Shown here: in pieces, positions 10,745 to 21,061 of the stretch
Position numbering within the stretch: position 1 is the stretch's first letter
Layout: every line of letters begins with the position of its first letter
From: Tritrichomonas foetus
Taxonomy: Eukaryota; Parabasalia; Tritrichomonadida; Tritrichomonadidae
Direction of reading: 5' to 3'
Length of the DNA stretch: 61,556 nucleotides
Assembly (NCBI GenBank): GCA_001839685.1
Contig: MLAK01000971.1
Location: forward strand, 54,480-116,035
Notes under the pieces: generated by a model
The model's database searches: none
Told to the model about the DNA's origin: nothing
What the model saw: the letters and a program-made list of their open reading frames with translations, nothing else
Made by a program: the position numbers and the translations under genes

Positions 10745-12020
10745 CTTATTCATTTTGGGTTTTCGTAAAGTTCCATGGAAATATTTCCATTTAGTGCTGC
10801 ATTTTCGTAAAGTTCTGCTGCTTGTTTTACGTTTGCTTTTGTGATAGTTCCTTTCTTATACATTCGACTAAGATTATTAGTAATATCATTTTTCATTTTT
10901 GAGAAGCTTCACTTTATTAATTAAATGCTTTTTGATCATCATTAGTAACATTTACCCTTCGTGTTAATTCTTGAGCTTATGTAATCATTGTAGGAGCATG
11001 TTAGTTCAATGCTATATTTTCTAAATAACAGATACCATTTCTTACATCTTTTGGAAAACAGATACTATTCATCAAGCAGTAAAAATGAAGAAAATGGTAA
11101 TCTAAATTGCCCAAAATAATCACACCTTTCACCAAAAGGGAACAGGTTGGAACATCTGCTTGAGGAACTCCAAGATATTTCAATAATACAAAGTCTTAAT
11201 GACACATCGCTTCTGGATTTCCAGCATTTGCTGCTGATAGAAAAAATTTAGAGCAGCAGTTCTCGAAACTTTCGTTCTGATTCTGATATCAAAACACTTC
11301 GCATATGCATGCTGTCTATCTACAGAACCAAGGTGTGCTGATCTACAATAATGGCATACAGCTTTAATTATATCTTGTGGTACTCCAGAGCCTCTTTAAA
11401 ACATCTATGCGTAAAGGAATTCAGATTCAACACAATCTCACTTTCCAGATTGCTTGAAATAATAAGCAGCTTAATATAAATTAACTTTGAAACCTTGGTC
11501 ACTATATAACAACATTTCTTGACCGGTCAAGCTCAAGTTTCTTTCGCAATTTTGGCAGCTGTACCATCTCTCTGATTTTGGATTGAGGTATTTCTTGGCC
11601 ACATTGAGCTGAAGCGATAGAAGCTGTATTACTAATATCTTCGACGTGTTTTGGATTTGAGGAATTTATCGATTTTCCCCGCTGGAACATCTAGCGGATT
11701 TGCTGCAGCAACTTTGAGATAATATTTATCAACGCTATTCTCTTCATCTCTATCAGCATCATCTGAAGAACTCAATGGAAATAAAGAAGAAGATCCTGGT
11801 GCGCTTTGGTCGAGTTGAACATCTTGAATTTCATATGATGGGTCATCAACATTGGATGTTACTTGCTGCTCTGAAAATTCATGCAATAAAAGAATGTTAA
11901 TATCTATAATGTGAACTTTTTGTGTATCTCTTGGAGATGCTTTTGGAGAGCCTAAATATGAAGTTTTAGGAGAAGCAGCTTTTGCTCTGACTTTCTTATC
12001 CTTTCACAAAATTGATGTAG
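10745..12020 (-). pseudogene. Decayed Sel1-like repeat gene
   Basis: The minus strand holds several Sel1 (TPR-like) repeat units in different frames with stops between them. Near 10865-10760 it reads MYKKGTITKANVKQAAELY with ENAALNGN after it. Near 11390-11300 it reads GSGVPQDIIKAVCHYCRSAH. Near 11230-11150 it reads SAANAGNPEAMCH and then LLKYLGVPQ. These fit the A..G...A...LG..Y..G.GV..D..KA pattern. Upstream (about 11500-12020) is a Ser/Asp-rich open stretch that was probably the N-terminal linker. Sel1 proteins are solenoid adaptors, often abundant in trichomonads. The frame breaks show this copy is dead. The exact ends are uncertain. Confidence 0.7.
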
Positions 12021-13600
12021 CCTTTAAAAGCTTTTTGCCCACCAGGAAACTACTTTTTCTCGTTTTCTAATTCATTCACAATTTCACTCAGTCTTTCACT
12101 AAGAATTTGAAACTCATTGGGAAAGAGCTTGGAATTTCAATAATTAACTTTTCTGTAAAATTCAATTGAGGCAATTTCTCTTTGAGTGATCAATTTTTAT
12201 AAAATCCAATTTGCCAAACTTTTTCAAAAAGTTTCATAAATGGGGCAATTGTCAGGTAAAGAAAAAAATCAAAATGTCGATAATTTTATACACTCTCGTC
12301 GTTCTTCAAATCATGAATGTTAACTTGAATAAATTTTGCGATACAATCTTCATTGTTTGAATTGACTTTTTAGCTGTTTAAACTGTTTGTTATCTTTTCG
12401 ACACTATTATACTCCGAGAATGAAGTGAACTGACTCATTGGGGATGGTTACTTTTTTCACAAATTTGAAGACAAAAATTGCAGAATCAATTTTTCCTCAA
12501 TAATTCACATTCGTCTTTCAATTTTGTGTATTGAATACGAATTAATAAACGATGTGCATTCAATTTTTAATTAATGAATGGTCAAAATCTCATACTTTTT
12601 GAATGACATTGATATTGATCATGTCGTTTCTTTTTCTTTATTTGCTCTCTTCTATTCTTACTATATATGGTTTTCTCCATATGACTAAACGCATTTCATT
12701 CTAATGATTATTAATTCAATATCTACAACTGAAGAAATATTTCCTTGAATTCTTATTTCATGTATTTTCTGTGATAATTATTTGATGAATCTGATTTAAA
12801 TCTATTTTTTATCATTAAATAAATGCTTTGGCATTTTGGAATTAACATTTTATTTCAATGAATGAAATAATTATTTATTCATGATTGAGAATAAATAAGA
12901 TTCTTTTTCTTCGCATTGATGAACGTAAAATTTAAACCTTTTATTATTTTCATCATTCGCTCAGTCTATAAATTCAGAAAGTTTTCAATGACACGACAGA
13001 AAAAGTGAATGTGCTGATTTCTTACCTTTGGTGATTTTATTATTGGAGTTAAAATCGTTTTTCAAATGGAAACAGTACATGAATGAACAAAAAAGAATAT
13101 ATTAGATGCACTTTACTTGAAAACTGAAACAAAAGAATTTCACTAAAATTATTCGACAGATTAGTAGTATGATTGGAATAATTCTTTATGGATGCGATAG
13201 ATTTAAAAAATATGGTTCATGAACATTTAATGGATTATTTAATTTTAATACCTTTCGATCATGTGAAAGGTAATTTTATTATTGTTAATATAGATAGTCT
13301 GAATTTTAATCATAAAATGATGAATGACACTTCAATTTGAAATCTGTCCACTTTACATTTCAATTTACCGATGTTTTCAAAAAGTATATTTTTTACCTTC
13401 GAGTTGGCCAATTACTTGATAACAATATGAATTTCAGAATTTATCTCCATTCAAAATTAACCTATTAACCTTTGAAAGTTGACCATAAATTTGACCATTT
13501 GATTCTCTTTCAAGCATAATTATTCATAATTCTCTTTTTCAGAAATATCAAAAAGTGTAGAAATTGTTAAAAAGTTCAAAAATCAAAAAATATTTCAGAG
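12021..13600. other. AT-rich intergenic stretch
   Basis: Nothing recognisable was found on either strand: no long frame, no RNA gene signature and no large repeat. The right end forms the 5' flank of the Rab gene. Confidence 0.6.
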
Positions 13601-13610
13601 AAAAAGTGGG
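13601..13610 (+). promoter_or_regulatory. AAAAAGTG-type upstream motif of the Rab gene
   Basis: AAAAAGTGGG lies 39 bp before the Rab ATG. It matches eight of ten positions of the AAAAAGTGAC motif seen before several other genes in the window. Function inferred from recurrence only. Confidence 0.35.
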
Positions 13611-13649
13611 AAAACAGACGATTTTGATAAACATTTACAAATTGCATTC

Positions 13650-14261
13650 ATGGCGAATTCGCACTACAAAGTTGTGTTTCTCGGAGAGGGTAGAGTCGGA
13701 AAGACATCCATTGGCAAGCGCTGGGAAGAAGAAAGATTTGACCAATCGCAGCGATCAACAGTTGCTGCAGCCTGTTACAAGAAAAGCATGAATATAGAAG
13801 GAAAATTGATTACAATCAACTTGTGGGACACAGCCGGTCAAGAGGAATATCACTCACTTGCTCCAATATACTACAAGGACGCCCATGCCGCCTTACTCGT
13901 TTTCTCCGTTATCGATCAGAAAAGCTTCGACCGAATGGTACAATGGAAAAAAGAGCTCTTCATGTCTCGTGGTGAAGACATCAAAATCGTCGTCGTCGGC
14001 AACAAAATAGACATGGTGAAAGAACGCTGTATTTCTGCCCAGCAAGCCGAAAGATTCGCTCAATCAATCCACGCAAAGTACTTCGAAGTCAGTGCAAAGA
14101 CAGGCCAAGGTATTGATATGCTCTTCCTTCACGTAGGCTCCCTCCTTGTCAAGCTCCAGCCGAAGGGGCCCGCCTCACGCGCAGGTAAGTCGAAGATCGG
14201 CCTCCAGGTCATCGACGCAACCGAAAACGATACTACCGATGACAAGAAGGGTTGTTGTTAG
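13650..14261 (+). CDS. Rab family small GTPase, Rab21/Rab5-like
   Basis: 203 residues, the normal Rab length. The P-loop is G12-EGRVGKT-S20, switch I carries T37, switch II is WDTAGQE with the catalytic Q64, the base-recognition motif is NKID, and the SAK loop is present (VSAKTG). The C terminus KKGCC is a double-cysteine site for geranylgeranylation, so the protein should cycle on and off membranes. The start of the protein (YKVVFLGEGRVGKTS) and the LAPIYYKDAHAALLVF block resemble Rab21 and related endosomal Rabs more than Rab1 or Rab7, but subfamily assignment by eye is tentative. It is convergent with the HAP40-like gene about 640 bp downstream; animal HAP40 is reported to act with an endosomal Rab (Rab5), which makes the neighbour notable but proves nothing. 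The 3' part of the gene is visibly richer in GC than the flanks. Confidence 0.93.
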   Translation: MANSHYKVVFLGEGRVGKTSIGKRWEEERFDQSQRSTVAAACYKKSMNIEGKLITINLWDTAGQEEYHSLAPIYYKDAHAALLVFSVIDQKSFDRMVQWKKELFMSRGEDIKIVVVGNKIDMVKERCISAQQAERFAQSIHAKYFEVSAKTGQGIDMLFLHVGSLLVKLQPKGPASRAGKSKIGLQVIDATENDTTDDKKGCC

Positions 14262-14361
14262 CCAGCTTTTCCAGATAATAAAAAAGAAAAATAAACTTTT
14301 CATCGATTTTCTTCAAATTTTGTCTTTTTTTCTTCAATTTTTGATTTTTTTGTTTGTTTCC

Positions 14362-14510
14362 GATGATGAATTGTATAAATAATGAGTTATCTAAATGATG
14401 AGTTGCTTAAATGATGAGTTATTTAAATGACGTATTATCTATGTGATGAATTGTATAAATGACGAATTGCTTTATTGATTAATTGTTTAAATGATGAGTT
14501 ATTAAGATGA
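14362..14510. repeat. Degenerate tandem repeat, about 15-18 bp unit
   Basis: Imperfect tandem copies of a unit like AAATGATGAGTTATTT/GCTT fill this stretch (for example at 14391-14430 and again near 14487-14505). It lies in the 3'-to-3' gap between the Rab gene and the HAP40-like gene. The rest of the gap to 14903 shows no gene. Confidence 0.8.
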
Positions 14511-14903
14511 AGAGTTTAGTTGATAAGTATCCATTCTATTTCCAAAATTTTGATACAAAAAGCTCTCGATAGATTGGAAAACACAAGGAACATTCATCAA
14601 AAATAGAAAAAAAGTTGGTTGATTAATAAAGATCATTTTATGAATCTCCACAGCCCTATTCATTAAGAGTTGATAAATTTTCATTCATGTAAGTTAGTTC
14701 AACCATTGATAAGAAGCAGGAGAAACAATCAAAAGGAAATTGTGGTAATATCAGGATATGAAAGAGTGTTTTGTTGATATCAAAATTAGAAGTTCAATTT
14801 ATTTCATGAGAATGATTAGAATTGGAATTAGAAAGATAGAAAAAGGAAAGCAAAGAATAAATAGTGTTTTCTTTTTTATGGAATGGAATTAAAATTACTT
14901 ATT

Positions 14904-15824
14904 TTACTGCGCAAGCTCAGAATATGCTGTTTCCACACTCTTTGAGAGGAGGAAGAGGTGTCTTTCAAACAATGCGATTTGCTGTTCATTGAAGTAGTTG
15001 GAGCTCTTGGCCTGGTTGATGAGTGCATCAATAACCGCAATTTGGTTACTTCTTGACGCGTCGCTCAATTCCTTGAACAACTGAGCAACTCCCTCTTCGA
15101 GGTTTGCGTTGGAGTAGCTGATGCAGTCTGCGTGCTTGAAAGCACTAAGGAGGAGTTGGGCTTTGAAAATTTTGAGATCAACGAGCTGTCTCTTCATGAG
15201 AGGTGATGCATTAATTTGATCCAAAATTTCTTGTCCCATTTTTTGCTGAACTCTTTCGACAACAAGAAGAGCCAAATCGAGACGATCGGCACGGCTGTAG
15301 CAGTCAATGCAATTAAATGTGGAATCGAACAGAAGAGGTGGTGACAGTTTCTGTTCAATGCAGAGGTTAACGGCTTCCTCGTATGTATTTCCGGCGTAAT
15401 GGAAGAGGTCGAATTTGTATTCTGTCTTTCCAAGTTCGAGGAGGAGTACGACTGCAAGATTGGGTTTTCCGTCAGTTTTGAGATTGTCCGCAGCAACTCG
15501 ATAGCAGTGAAGGCCATCGGCAAGAGGGTCTGACCAGGTGTCTCGAAGATTCCTCGAAATTTCATAATTGAATGTCGCAGACTTGACGAAAAGTCGAGCC
15601 GCCTTGACGGCAGTACGAACTGTCTTTTGCTTGTCGTCTATTTTTTGGTAGCACTGCATTTCACCGAACTTGGCGAGAGCGACTAAACCGCATTCAAATG
15701 GGTTTTCTTCATCTTGAGATCTCGAAAGCTCGTCGAATTGTTGCGCGGTTTCAAGGAGGCTCTTTTTGGTGCGAAAGATTTTTGACATATTCGCAGAGAT
15801 TTCATCAAATCGTTTGTAAAACAT
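14904..15824 (-). CDS. HAP40/F8A-like (huntingtin-associated 40-kDa protein) homologue
   Basis: 306 residues from the first ATG; the longer frame starts with GTG. The protein is almost wholly helical and TPR-like. Its N-terminal third (SKIFRTKKSLLETAQQF followed by DELSR, then ALAKFGEMQCYQK and VKAARLFVKSA) lines up, in order and spacing, with the N-terminal block of human F8A/HAP40 as I remember it (KKRFLRKPN, EQFGQLGREL, LAVARCQQAL, TEAARLFLR). The later LELGKTEYKF ... HYAGNTYEEAV block also fits. HAP40 forms a tight complex with huntingtin and has been linked to Rab5 on early endosomes. A SNAP-type TPR adaptor is the main alternative. An AAAAAGTGAC motif lies 19 bp upstream, with a TCATA initiator-like site between it and the ATG. 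Confidence 0.75.
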   Translation of the reverse strand: MFYKRFDEISANMSKIFRTKKSLLETAQQFDELSRSQDEENPFECGLVALAKFGEMQCYQKIDDKQKTVRTAVKAARLFVKSATFNYEISRNLRDTWSDPLADGLHCYRVAADNLKTDGKPNLAVVLLLELGKTEYKFDLFHYAGNTYEEAVNLCIEQKLSPPLLFDSTFNCIDCYSRADRLDLALLVVERVQQKMGQEILDQINASPLMKRQLVDLKIFKAQLLLSAFKHADCISYSNANLEEGVAQLFKELSDASRSNQIAVIDALINQAKSSNYFNEQQIALFERHLFLLSKSVETAYSELAQ

Positions 15825-15843
15825 TTTTCGCTTTTTATGATTT

Positions 15844-15853
15844 GTCACTTTTT
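15844..15853 (-). promoter_or_regulatory. AAAAAGTGAC upstream motif
   Basis: Exact AAAAAGTGAC on the minus strand, 19 bp before the ATG of the HAP40-like gene. The same 10-mer is found before the genes starting at 38603 and 39533. Confidence 0.45.
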
Positions 15854-16430
15854 GATTTTAAATGATCGTTTCGCCATTGAAATTGAATTTCAACTTAAGA
15901 ATAAAGTATTTAAAAAGTTCAATAAAAAGTGATTTTCTGAGAAAAATGGAAAATGAAATTTCATGACGATAGTGATCGAAAAAATTTTATGAAAGTTTCA
16001 ATAGTTTACACCTGACTCGATCAAAATTATATTATTATTATCATCAAATAACACAACTACGGACTCTGAAAATAGTATTATATCACCAATGTTACAACAG
16101 TTCGTATACTGCCTGTACAATGTACTTGTGATTGTTTTGAACCCAACTTACGGGATTCATCAAATTATTAAGGGAATCATGATATTAATGTAGTGATTAT
16201 ATTATAAAGTTTAATCTAACATTTTATTCCATGAGTCAATATTATTGGATAATTGCTTCAGTAATGACATGAATACATGATTTTTTTTTCTTGTTATATT
16301 TGGTCGATAAAAGTATTGAATAAGAGTGAAGTATTTTTCTATTTCTATCTGGGCAGCATATCCAAAATTCAATTGAATCGTCATTTTTTCAATTGAATGA
16401 ATAACCGCTATATCGGCGGTTTTTAGAGTG
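15854..16430. other. Divergent intergenic region, HAP40-like / TBC gene
   Basis: About 580 bp of AT-rich DNA between two divergent genes. It must hold both promoters. Apart from the AAAAAGTGAC motif just left of it, no further feature is recognisable. Confidence 0.5.
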
Positions 16431-18167
16431 ATGACAACACAGCACATACAAAGATTCTATCTCACAACCATTGAATCAGTGACAGATGTATCTGCTCCAG
16501 AAATAAGATCGCACGGAACGTTATGTTTAACTCGCTGTCTTGAATCGTTTTATATTCATTGGTGTCCACTCGAATCAACACCAATCCAAAGAATTTCCGC
16601 AATTTTTCAGTCCACAAAGCCGCCATCTGACGACAACTGGAACCCTGGCCAGTCATTCATCTTCAATTGTGTCGATGCAGCCTTTATTGAACTCAAAGAG
16701 AATCCATTACAAATTGTGATTTATCGCACTGATCAGCCAGTTCCTCGTGTTTTTTTAATTGAAGAATCAGAATATTCCTCGCTTGCGCAGTTTATTGAAC
16801 AGCTCCTAATTAACGGGATCGCCGTTCCGGGAACAAACTATCAATATTGCTTAGAAATCTACCATCAAGCGTACAAAAGTATCTTCTCGTTTACTCCACC
16901 GCATATACAGCTTCGTGTTTCACAATACAAAGGCTTAGAAACATTTTGGAATGAAGTTCATCAATTTTATGAAAAGTTGATAATTCAACTTGACAAAAGT
17001 GACACTCTTCCAACAGATAACGAATTTCCACTTGCAACTGCTGCTCGAGCTTCACATGCAAGGGTTATCAGTCAAAAAGTTGACAAATATATTGAAACAA
17101 TTCCAAAATACACAAAAATTTCTAAAAGTGAATTTCCTTCTCTTTTTGATGATAAAGGTGTAATTAAAGACCCAGAAAACTTCAAAAAGAGACTCTATCA
17201 TGAAGGAGCAGACTATGAACTACTTTCATCACTTTTACCTTTCGTTTTTGGTTTGTATCCGATTAATTCAACGAAAGCTGATCGTGAGAAAATTGATAAA
17301 GATATTGCTAAAGAAACCGACACCTTATTGACAATGACTGAAGCAAAGCAACAAGAGCAAATTCAAAAGAATAAGAAAATCACTGAAACCTATCGTGTTA
17401 TTAATAATGATATTTTAAGAACTGACAGACACTTGAAGCCATTCAAAAATGTAAAAGGTATTGGATCTACTATTCTTACTAACTTCCTCAAAATGTTCAC
17501 TGTCCTTTATCCACCACTTGGATATTTACAAGGCATGAATGATCTTTTCGTTCCAATCATACTTTCATATATTCCTGAATGGTCGGATGATAGCTCACCA
17601 CTTGATTCAAATGGTCAACTACTTGACTATAAACCATTCCTTCCAAAAATCTTTTGGTGTTTTGAAGCAATGCTCAGAAATACAAATCAGCTCGAGCTCC
17701 TCGCCCACATCACAGAATACTGCCAGCAGCAAGCTGAAGTCATTCACCAGCTTCTCACCAGAGTTTCTCCAATTGCAGCAATCTGGATGCGTCGAAGAGG
17801 CATGAAAGGCCTTTTATGGTGCTACAGTGACTTTGTACTTCTTTTCAAGCGAACTTTTGATGATGTTTGGCCAACTTGGCTCCAAATGAACTGTTCACCA
17901 AATCCATCGCGTTGGCTAGCATATTTCATGTGCTCAATAATTATAGCTGGGTTCGATCAATTAACCCGTCTACATGATGTAACAATTACAGTGATGATGG
18001 ACGCTTATCCAAAAATACTGGCGAGCTTAGACAGAAAGAAAATCAGTCAAATTGCGCTTTGGCTGGTCGAAGTTGCACCAATCGACCCTGTTGTTCAACA
18101 AGAGGATACAAACGTTCGAACGAAATTTAAATACTTCAGACCAAGCTGGGGAGAACGCGAACCATAA
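16431..18167 (+). CDS. TBC-domain Rab GTPase-activating protein, TBC1D15/Gyp7-like
   Basis: 578 residues from the ATG at 16431 (the codon before it is GTG). The C-terminal half is a TBC domain. The IxxDxxR arginine finger is I324-N-N-D327-I-L-R330, and the YxQGM glutamine finger is Y365-L-Q367-G-M369, so both catalytic fingers are intact. TBC proteins speed GTP hydrolysis on Rabs. The preceding sequence (RIIN-type linker, then a Lys/Gln-rich helix from about 285) and the N-terminal ~250 residues suit the TBC1D15/17 and yeast Gyp7 group, whose members act on Rab7-type late endosomal Rabs. The target here cannot be told from sequence. The next gene follows on the same strand after 640 bp. Confidence 0.9.
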   Translation: MTTQHIQRFYLTTIESVTDVSAPEIRSHGTLCLTRCLESFYIHWCPLESTPIQRISAIFQSTKPPSDDNWNPGQSFIFNCVDAAFIELKENPLQIVIYRTDQPVPRVFLIEESEYSSLAQFIEQLLINGIAVPGTNYQYCLEIYHQAYKSIFSFTPPHIQLRVSQYKGLETFWNEVHQFYEKLIIQLDKSDTLPTDNEFPLATAARASHARVISQKVDKYIETIPKYTKISKSEFPSLFDDKGVIKDPENFKKRLYHEGADYELLSSLLPFVFGLYPINSTKADREKIDKDIAKETDTLLTMTEAKQQEQIQKNKKITETYRVINNDILRTDRHLKPFKNVKGIGSTILTNFLKMFTVLYPPLGYLQGMNDLFVPIILSYIPEWSDDSSPLDSNGQLLDYKPFLPKIFWCFEAMLRNTNQLELLAHITEYCQQQAEVIHQLLTRVSPIAAIWMRRRGMKGLLWCYSDFVLLFKRTFDDVWPTWLQMNCSPNPSRWLAYFMCSIIIAGFDQLTRLHDVTITVMMDAYPKILASLDRKKISQIALWLVEVAPIDPVVQQEDTNVRTKFKYFRPSWGEREP

Positions 18168-18810
18168 AGAAGAAAAAAAGAAAAGTCCAAATATTATCTG
18201 TAATTTTTGTAAGAAAATGCGAAAAAATGAATTCATTTCTTCAAAAATGTTAAGTTTTTAATAAATTAGTTGTTTTTGTTTTAATTTTCCAGTTGTAGAT
18301 ATCTTTTCTTTATTCGTAGACAATTGAAAATGCTCAGTTCAAGTTTTTATTTCTTTATCACTAATAGCTACTTGTAATTGCGGAAAATCAAAAGAACACT
18401 TCGAAATATTTTGATTGTTTTGAATCATGTTATCAAAAAGTTTGACCAATATTCAATTTTTAACAACATTTCTGTTGGTAGGTAGAGACCGTTTATTTGA
18501 TCTAGGAGTTTATTACTATTTAGCATTATTATTTCGAATCGCCTCTGGTCAAATTTCCTTTGTTAGAAACGTGTATAGCAAATATCATACAATTGTTTCA
18601 TTAGCCACCTGAATATCTTAATCTATGTGAAAAAAAAATATCGAAAATAATAAGATTATGCTTTATGTCAAATAATCGATGTTATTTAACATTATGATAA
18701 TTTGCTAAAATATCATATTCAATTTGAATTTTAAATCACCCAAAGATAAATGAAATACGATTTAGCGTTTATTTTGAAAGCAAAAATTTTGTGCACGTTT
18801 AAATTATTTG
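18168..18810. other. Intergenic region before the Polo-like kinase
   Basis: No gene recognised. A 61-codon open stretch at 18427-18612 has noncoding-like composition. No AAAAAGTGAC motif is present in front of the kinase. Confidence 0.5.
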
Positions 18811-20535
18811 ATGAGTCGTCCGAAAGTCGTTCTTCCATCAACTCTCACAAGAATTCATCATGATGGACGGAAAGAAGAATATCGTGTACATAATGTCCTC
18901 GGTCAAGGCGGATTTGGAACAGTTTATCGCATCACCAATAGTGATACAAATGAAGAATTTGCTTTGAAGGTTACACCTTTAGAAGCATTAAAGAAGCCAA
19001 AACTAATGCAGAAACATAAAAGCGAAGTTGAAATTCAGAGAAAGCTTCATCATCCGAATATCTTACAATCATACGATTATTTCGAAGACAGCAAAAATAC
19101 ATATATCATTTTAGAACTCTGTCCGCATCAATCAATCAAAGATTTACTCAGGAAGAAAGGACCGCAATCAGAAATTGAAACAGCAAGCATATTACGAGAA
19201 GTTATCAACGGATTGATTTATCTTCATGATAACCGAATCATTCATCGAGATTTAAAACTTGAAAACTTTTTGATTGGAAAAGATGGACACATCAAAATTG
19301 CTGATTTTGGATTAAGCACAAAACTGGATTATGATGATCAAAGACGATTTACAGTTTGTGGTACGCCTAACTACCTCAGCCCTGAAATTCTATCATCATC
19401 TTCAAAAGGACACAGCTACGAAGTTGATATTTGGGCAATCGGCGTTTGCGCTTTTGCGTTACTCACAGGAAAGCCACCTTTTGAAACAAGAAATATTAAA
19501 TTGACATATGAACATATTAAATCATGTTCATATAGATTTCCTTATGAAATGCGTTTATCCTTTGTTGCAAAAGATTTTGTTCAAAGTATTTTACAAATCA
19601 AACCAGAACTCAGGCCAAGTGCGCTTGAATTATCACTTCATCCATTCCTTGCTGTTGCTGATAAAAAGCCAGCACACAAGCCACAAAGCGAACAGCAAAG
19701 AAAGAAATTTACAACTGTATTTCCTGAAGGAAAGCCAGAAACACAAACCACCAACACCAACAATAATAATAATGAAATTCATATTAATAATAACATTAAT
19801 AGCAATACAAATAGTAATAAGAAAAGTGATAATGAGCCTGAAATAGGAGAAATTGTTTCTGTTCCTCCACCAAAAGGTTTTGTTCCACCTCCTAATCCGC
19901 ATTTAATCCCAAATGAAAATATCCGAAGAAATGAAAATATTCCCAATGAAATTTATGATAAACATATGTATGAAACAGCACCTGATCATTGTGTCTCCCG
20001 TTTCTGTGACCATTCTGAAAAATTCGGTCTTGGATATTTATTATTAAATGGAACTGTTGGCGCTTGCTTTAATGATTCATCTCGAATGATCATGGATCCG
20101 CATGAAAGATTTATTCAATATTGGACATCATATCAAACACCAACACCGATCATTCTCACCAAGGATGATCCATCACAGAAAAAGAAAATCTCTATTTTAA
20201 TGAAATTTGCAGAATCTTTAAAGAAAACGAAATCGATGTACCATCTTCCTGAAGAACCATTTTTACCTAGTACACCAATGAAACATGTTAAATATTGGAT
20301 GAGGTCTGATGATTCTCTTTTGTTCAGAATGGATGACAGAACTATCCAAGTTAACTTTAATGATAAATTGAAACTCATCATTTTCTGGACAACAAAGAAA
20401 TTGATGTTAGTTTCAAACATTAAAGAACCTGGAAAGATGGTCTTTATTTATGATCTTCCAAAACTTCCAGGAATTGACGAAGAGAAAAGAAGATTCGCAA
20501 TTGCAAAAGCAATGCTTGAAGAAATGAATGGGTGA
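18811..20535 (+). CDS. Polo-like kinase
   Basis: 574 residues, start at the ATG after a TTG. The kinase domain (about 18-275) has the glycine loop GQGGFGTV, ATP-anchoring K53, HRD at H145-R146-D147, DFG at D165 and an activation segment RRFTVCGTPNYLSPE in which T181 corresponds to the activating Thr210 of human PLK1. A low-complexity Asn-rich linker (about 310-335) leads to two polo boxes: PB1 near 393-430 (VSRFCDHSEKFGLGYLLLN, then FNDSSRMI) and PB2 near 490-560 (LLFRMDDRTIQVNFNDKLKL). This architecture is specific to mitotic PLKs, which control centrosome/spindle function and cytokinesis. The phosphopeptide pocket is altered: the PB1 Trp of PLK1 (W414) is Phe, and the PB2 His (H538) of the His/Lys pincer is Lys, while the second Lys is kept. 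Binding to phosphorylated partners may therefore be weaker or different. The gene is convergent with uL14. Confidence 0.94.
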   Translation: MSRPKVVLPSTLTRIHHDGRKEEYRVHNVLGQGGFGTVYRITNSDTNEEFALKVTPLEALKKPKLMQKHKSEVEIQRKLHHPNILQSYDYFEDSKNTYIILELCPHQSIKDLLRKKGPQSEIETASILREVINGLIYLHDNRIIHRDLKLENFLIGKDGHIKIADFGLSTKLDYDDQRRFTVCGTPNYLSPEILSSSSKGHSYEVDIWAIGVCAFALLTGKPPFETRNIKLTYEHIKSCSYRFPYEMRLSFVAKDFVQSILQIKPELRPSALELSLHPFLAVADKKPAHKPQSEQQRKKFTTVFPEGKPETQTTNTNNNNNEIHINNNINSNTNSNKKSDNEPEIGEIVSVPPPKGFVPPPNPHLIPNENIRRNENIPNEIYDKHMYETAPDHCVSRFCDHSEKFGLGYLLLNGTVGACFNDSSRMIMDPHERFIQYWTSYQTPTPIILTKDDPSQKKKISILMKFAESLKKTKSMYHLPEEPFLPSTPMKHVKYWMRSDDSLLFRMDDRTIQVNFNDKLKLIIFWTTKKLMLVSNIKEPGKMVFIYDLPKLPGIDEEKRRFAIAKAMLEEMNG

Positions 20536-21061
20536 ACATGTGTGAAGCAATGGGCACTCTTTTATTATTATTATTTTTATTTTTAGTATTATAAATTTTT
20601 GTATATTGGAAACATAGTATCTATTTATCTCTTTGTATTTATACTTTTATAAACATGACTATATACAGTAATGAGAAAAGCCAAAAAAGCCGTTGATAGA
20701 TAATATTTCCTTTCATCTTTAATAAAAGACCCCAAAATGCATCCAATGATTTTTTATAATATAAAAAACAAGGTTTCAAAATTTCATAAATATATAGTCA
20801 TTTTGTTCTTTGTTTTTGTTATTTGTTTTTGTTATTTGTGTGCAAATTTTTAAAACTCCAAAAACGGAAAAGTTTTTCATTTATTGTTTTTTTGGTGACT
20901 GAATGATTATTTTATTTTGCATTTTAAATCCTCAACGAATATGTGAATCTTTTTGTGAACGATTCGAAACTTTTTTTATAGATTAATAATTTCATCAAAT
21001 ATTAGTATTGGAAAAATAAAAAAGGGAAAAAAGTTCAATGAATGATCATCAAATTTCTTGT
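20536..21061. other. 3'-to-3' gap with a short tandem repeat
   Basis: This is the gap between the kinase and uL14, which converge. A 13-bp unit TTTGTTTTTGTTA is directly repeated at 20809-20821 and 20822-20834, with a partial third copy. The rest is AT-rich 3' flank with no gene. Confidence 0.6.

Noticed and set aside
13564..13791. 75-codon plus-strand frame overlapping the Rab start
   Set aside because: It overlaps the P-loop-coding part of the Rab gene in another frame and has no domain; a shadow.
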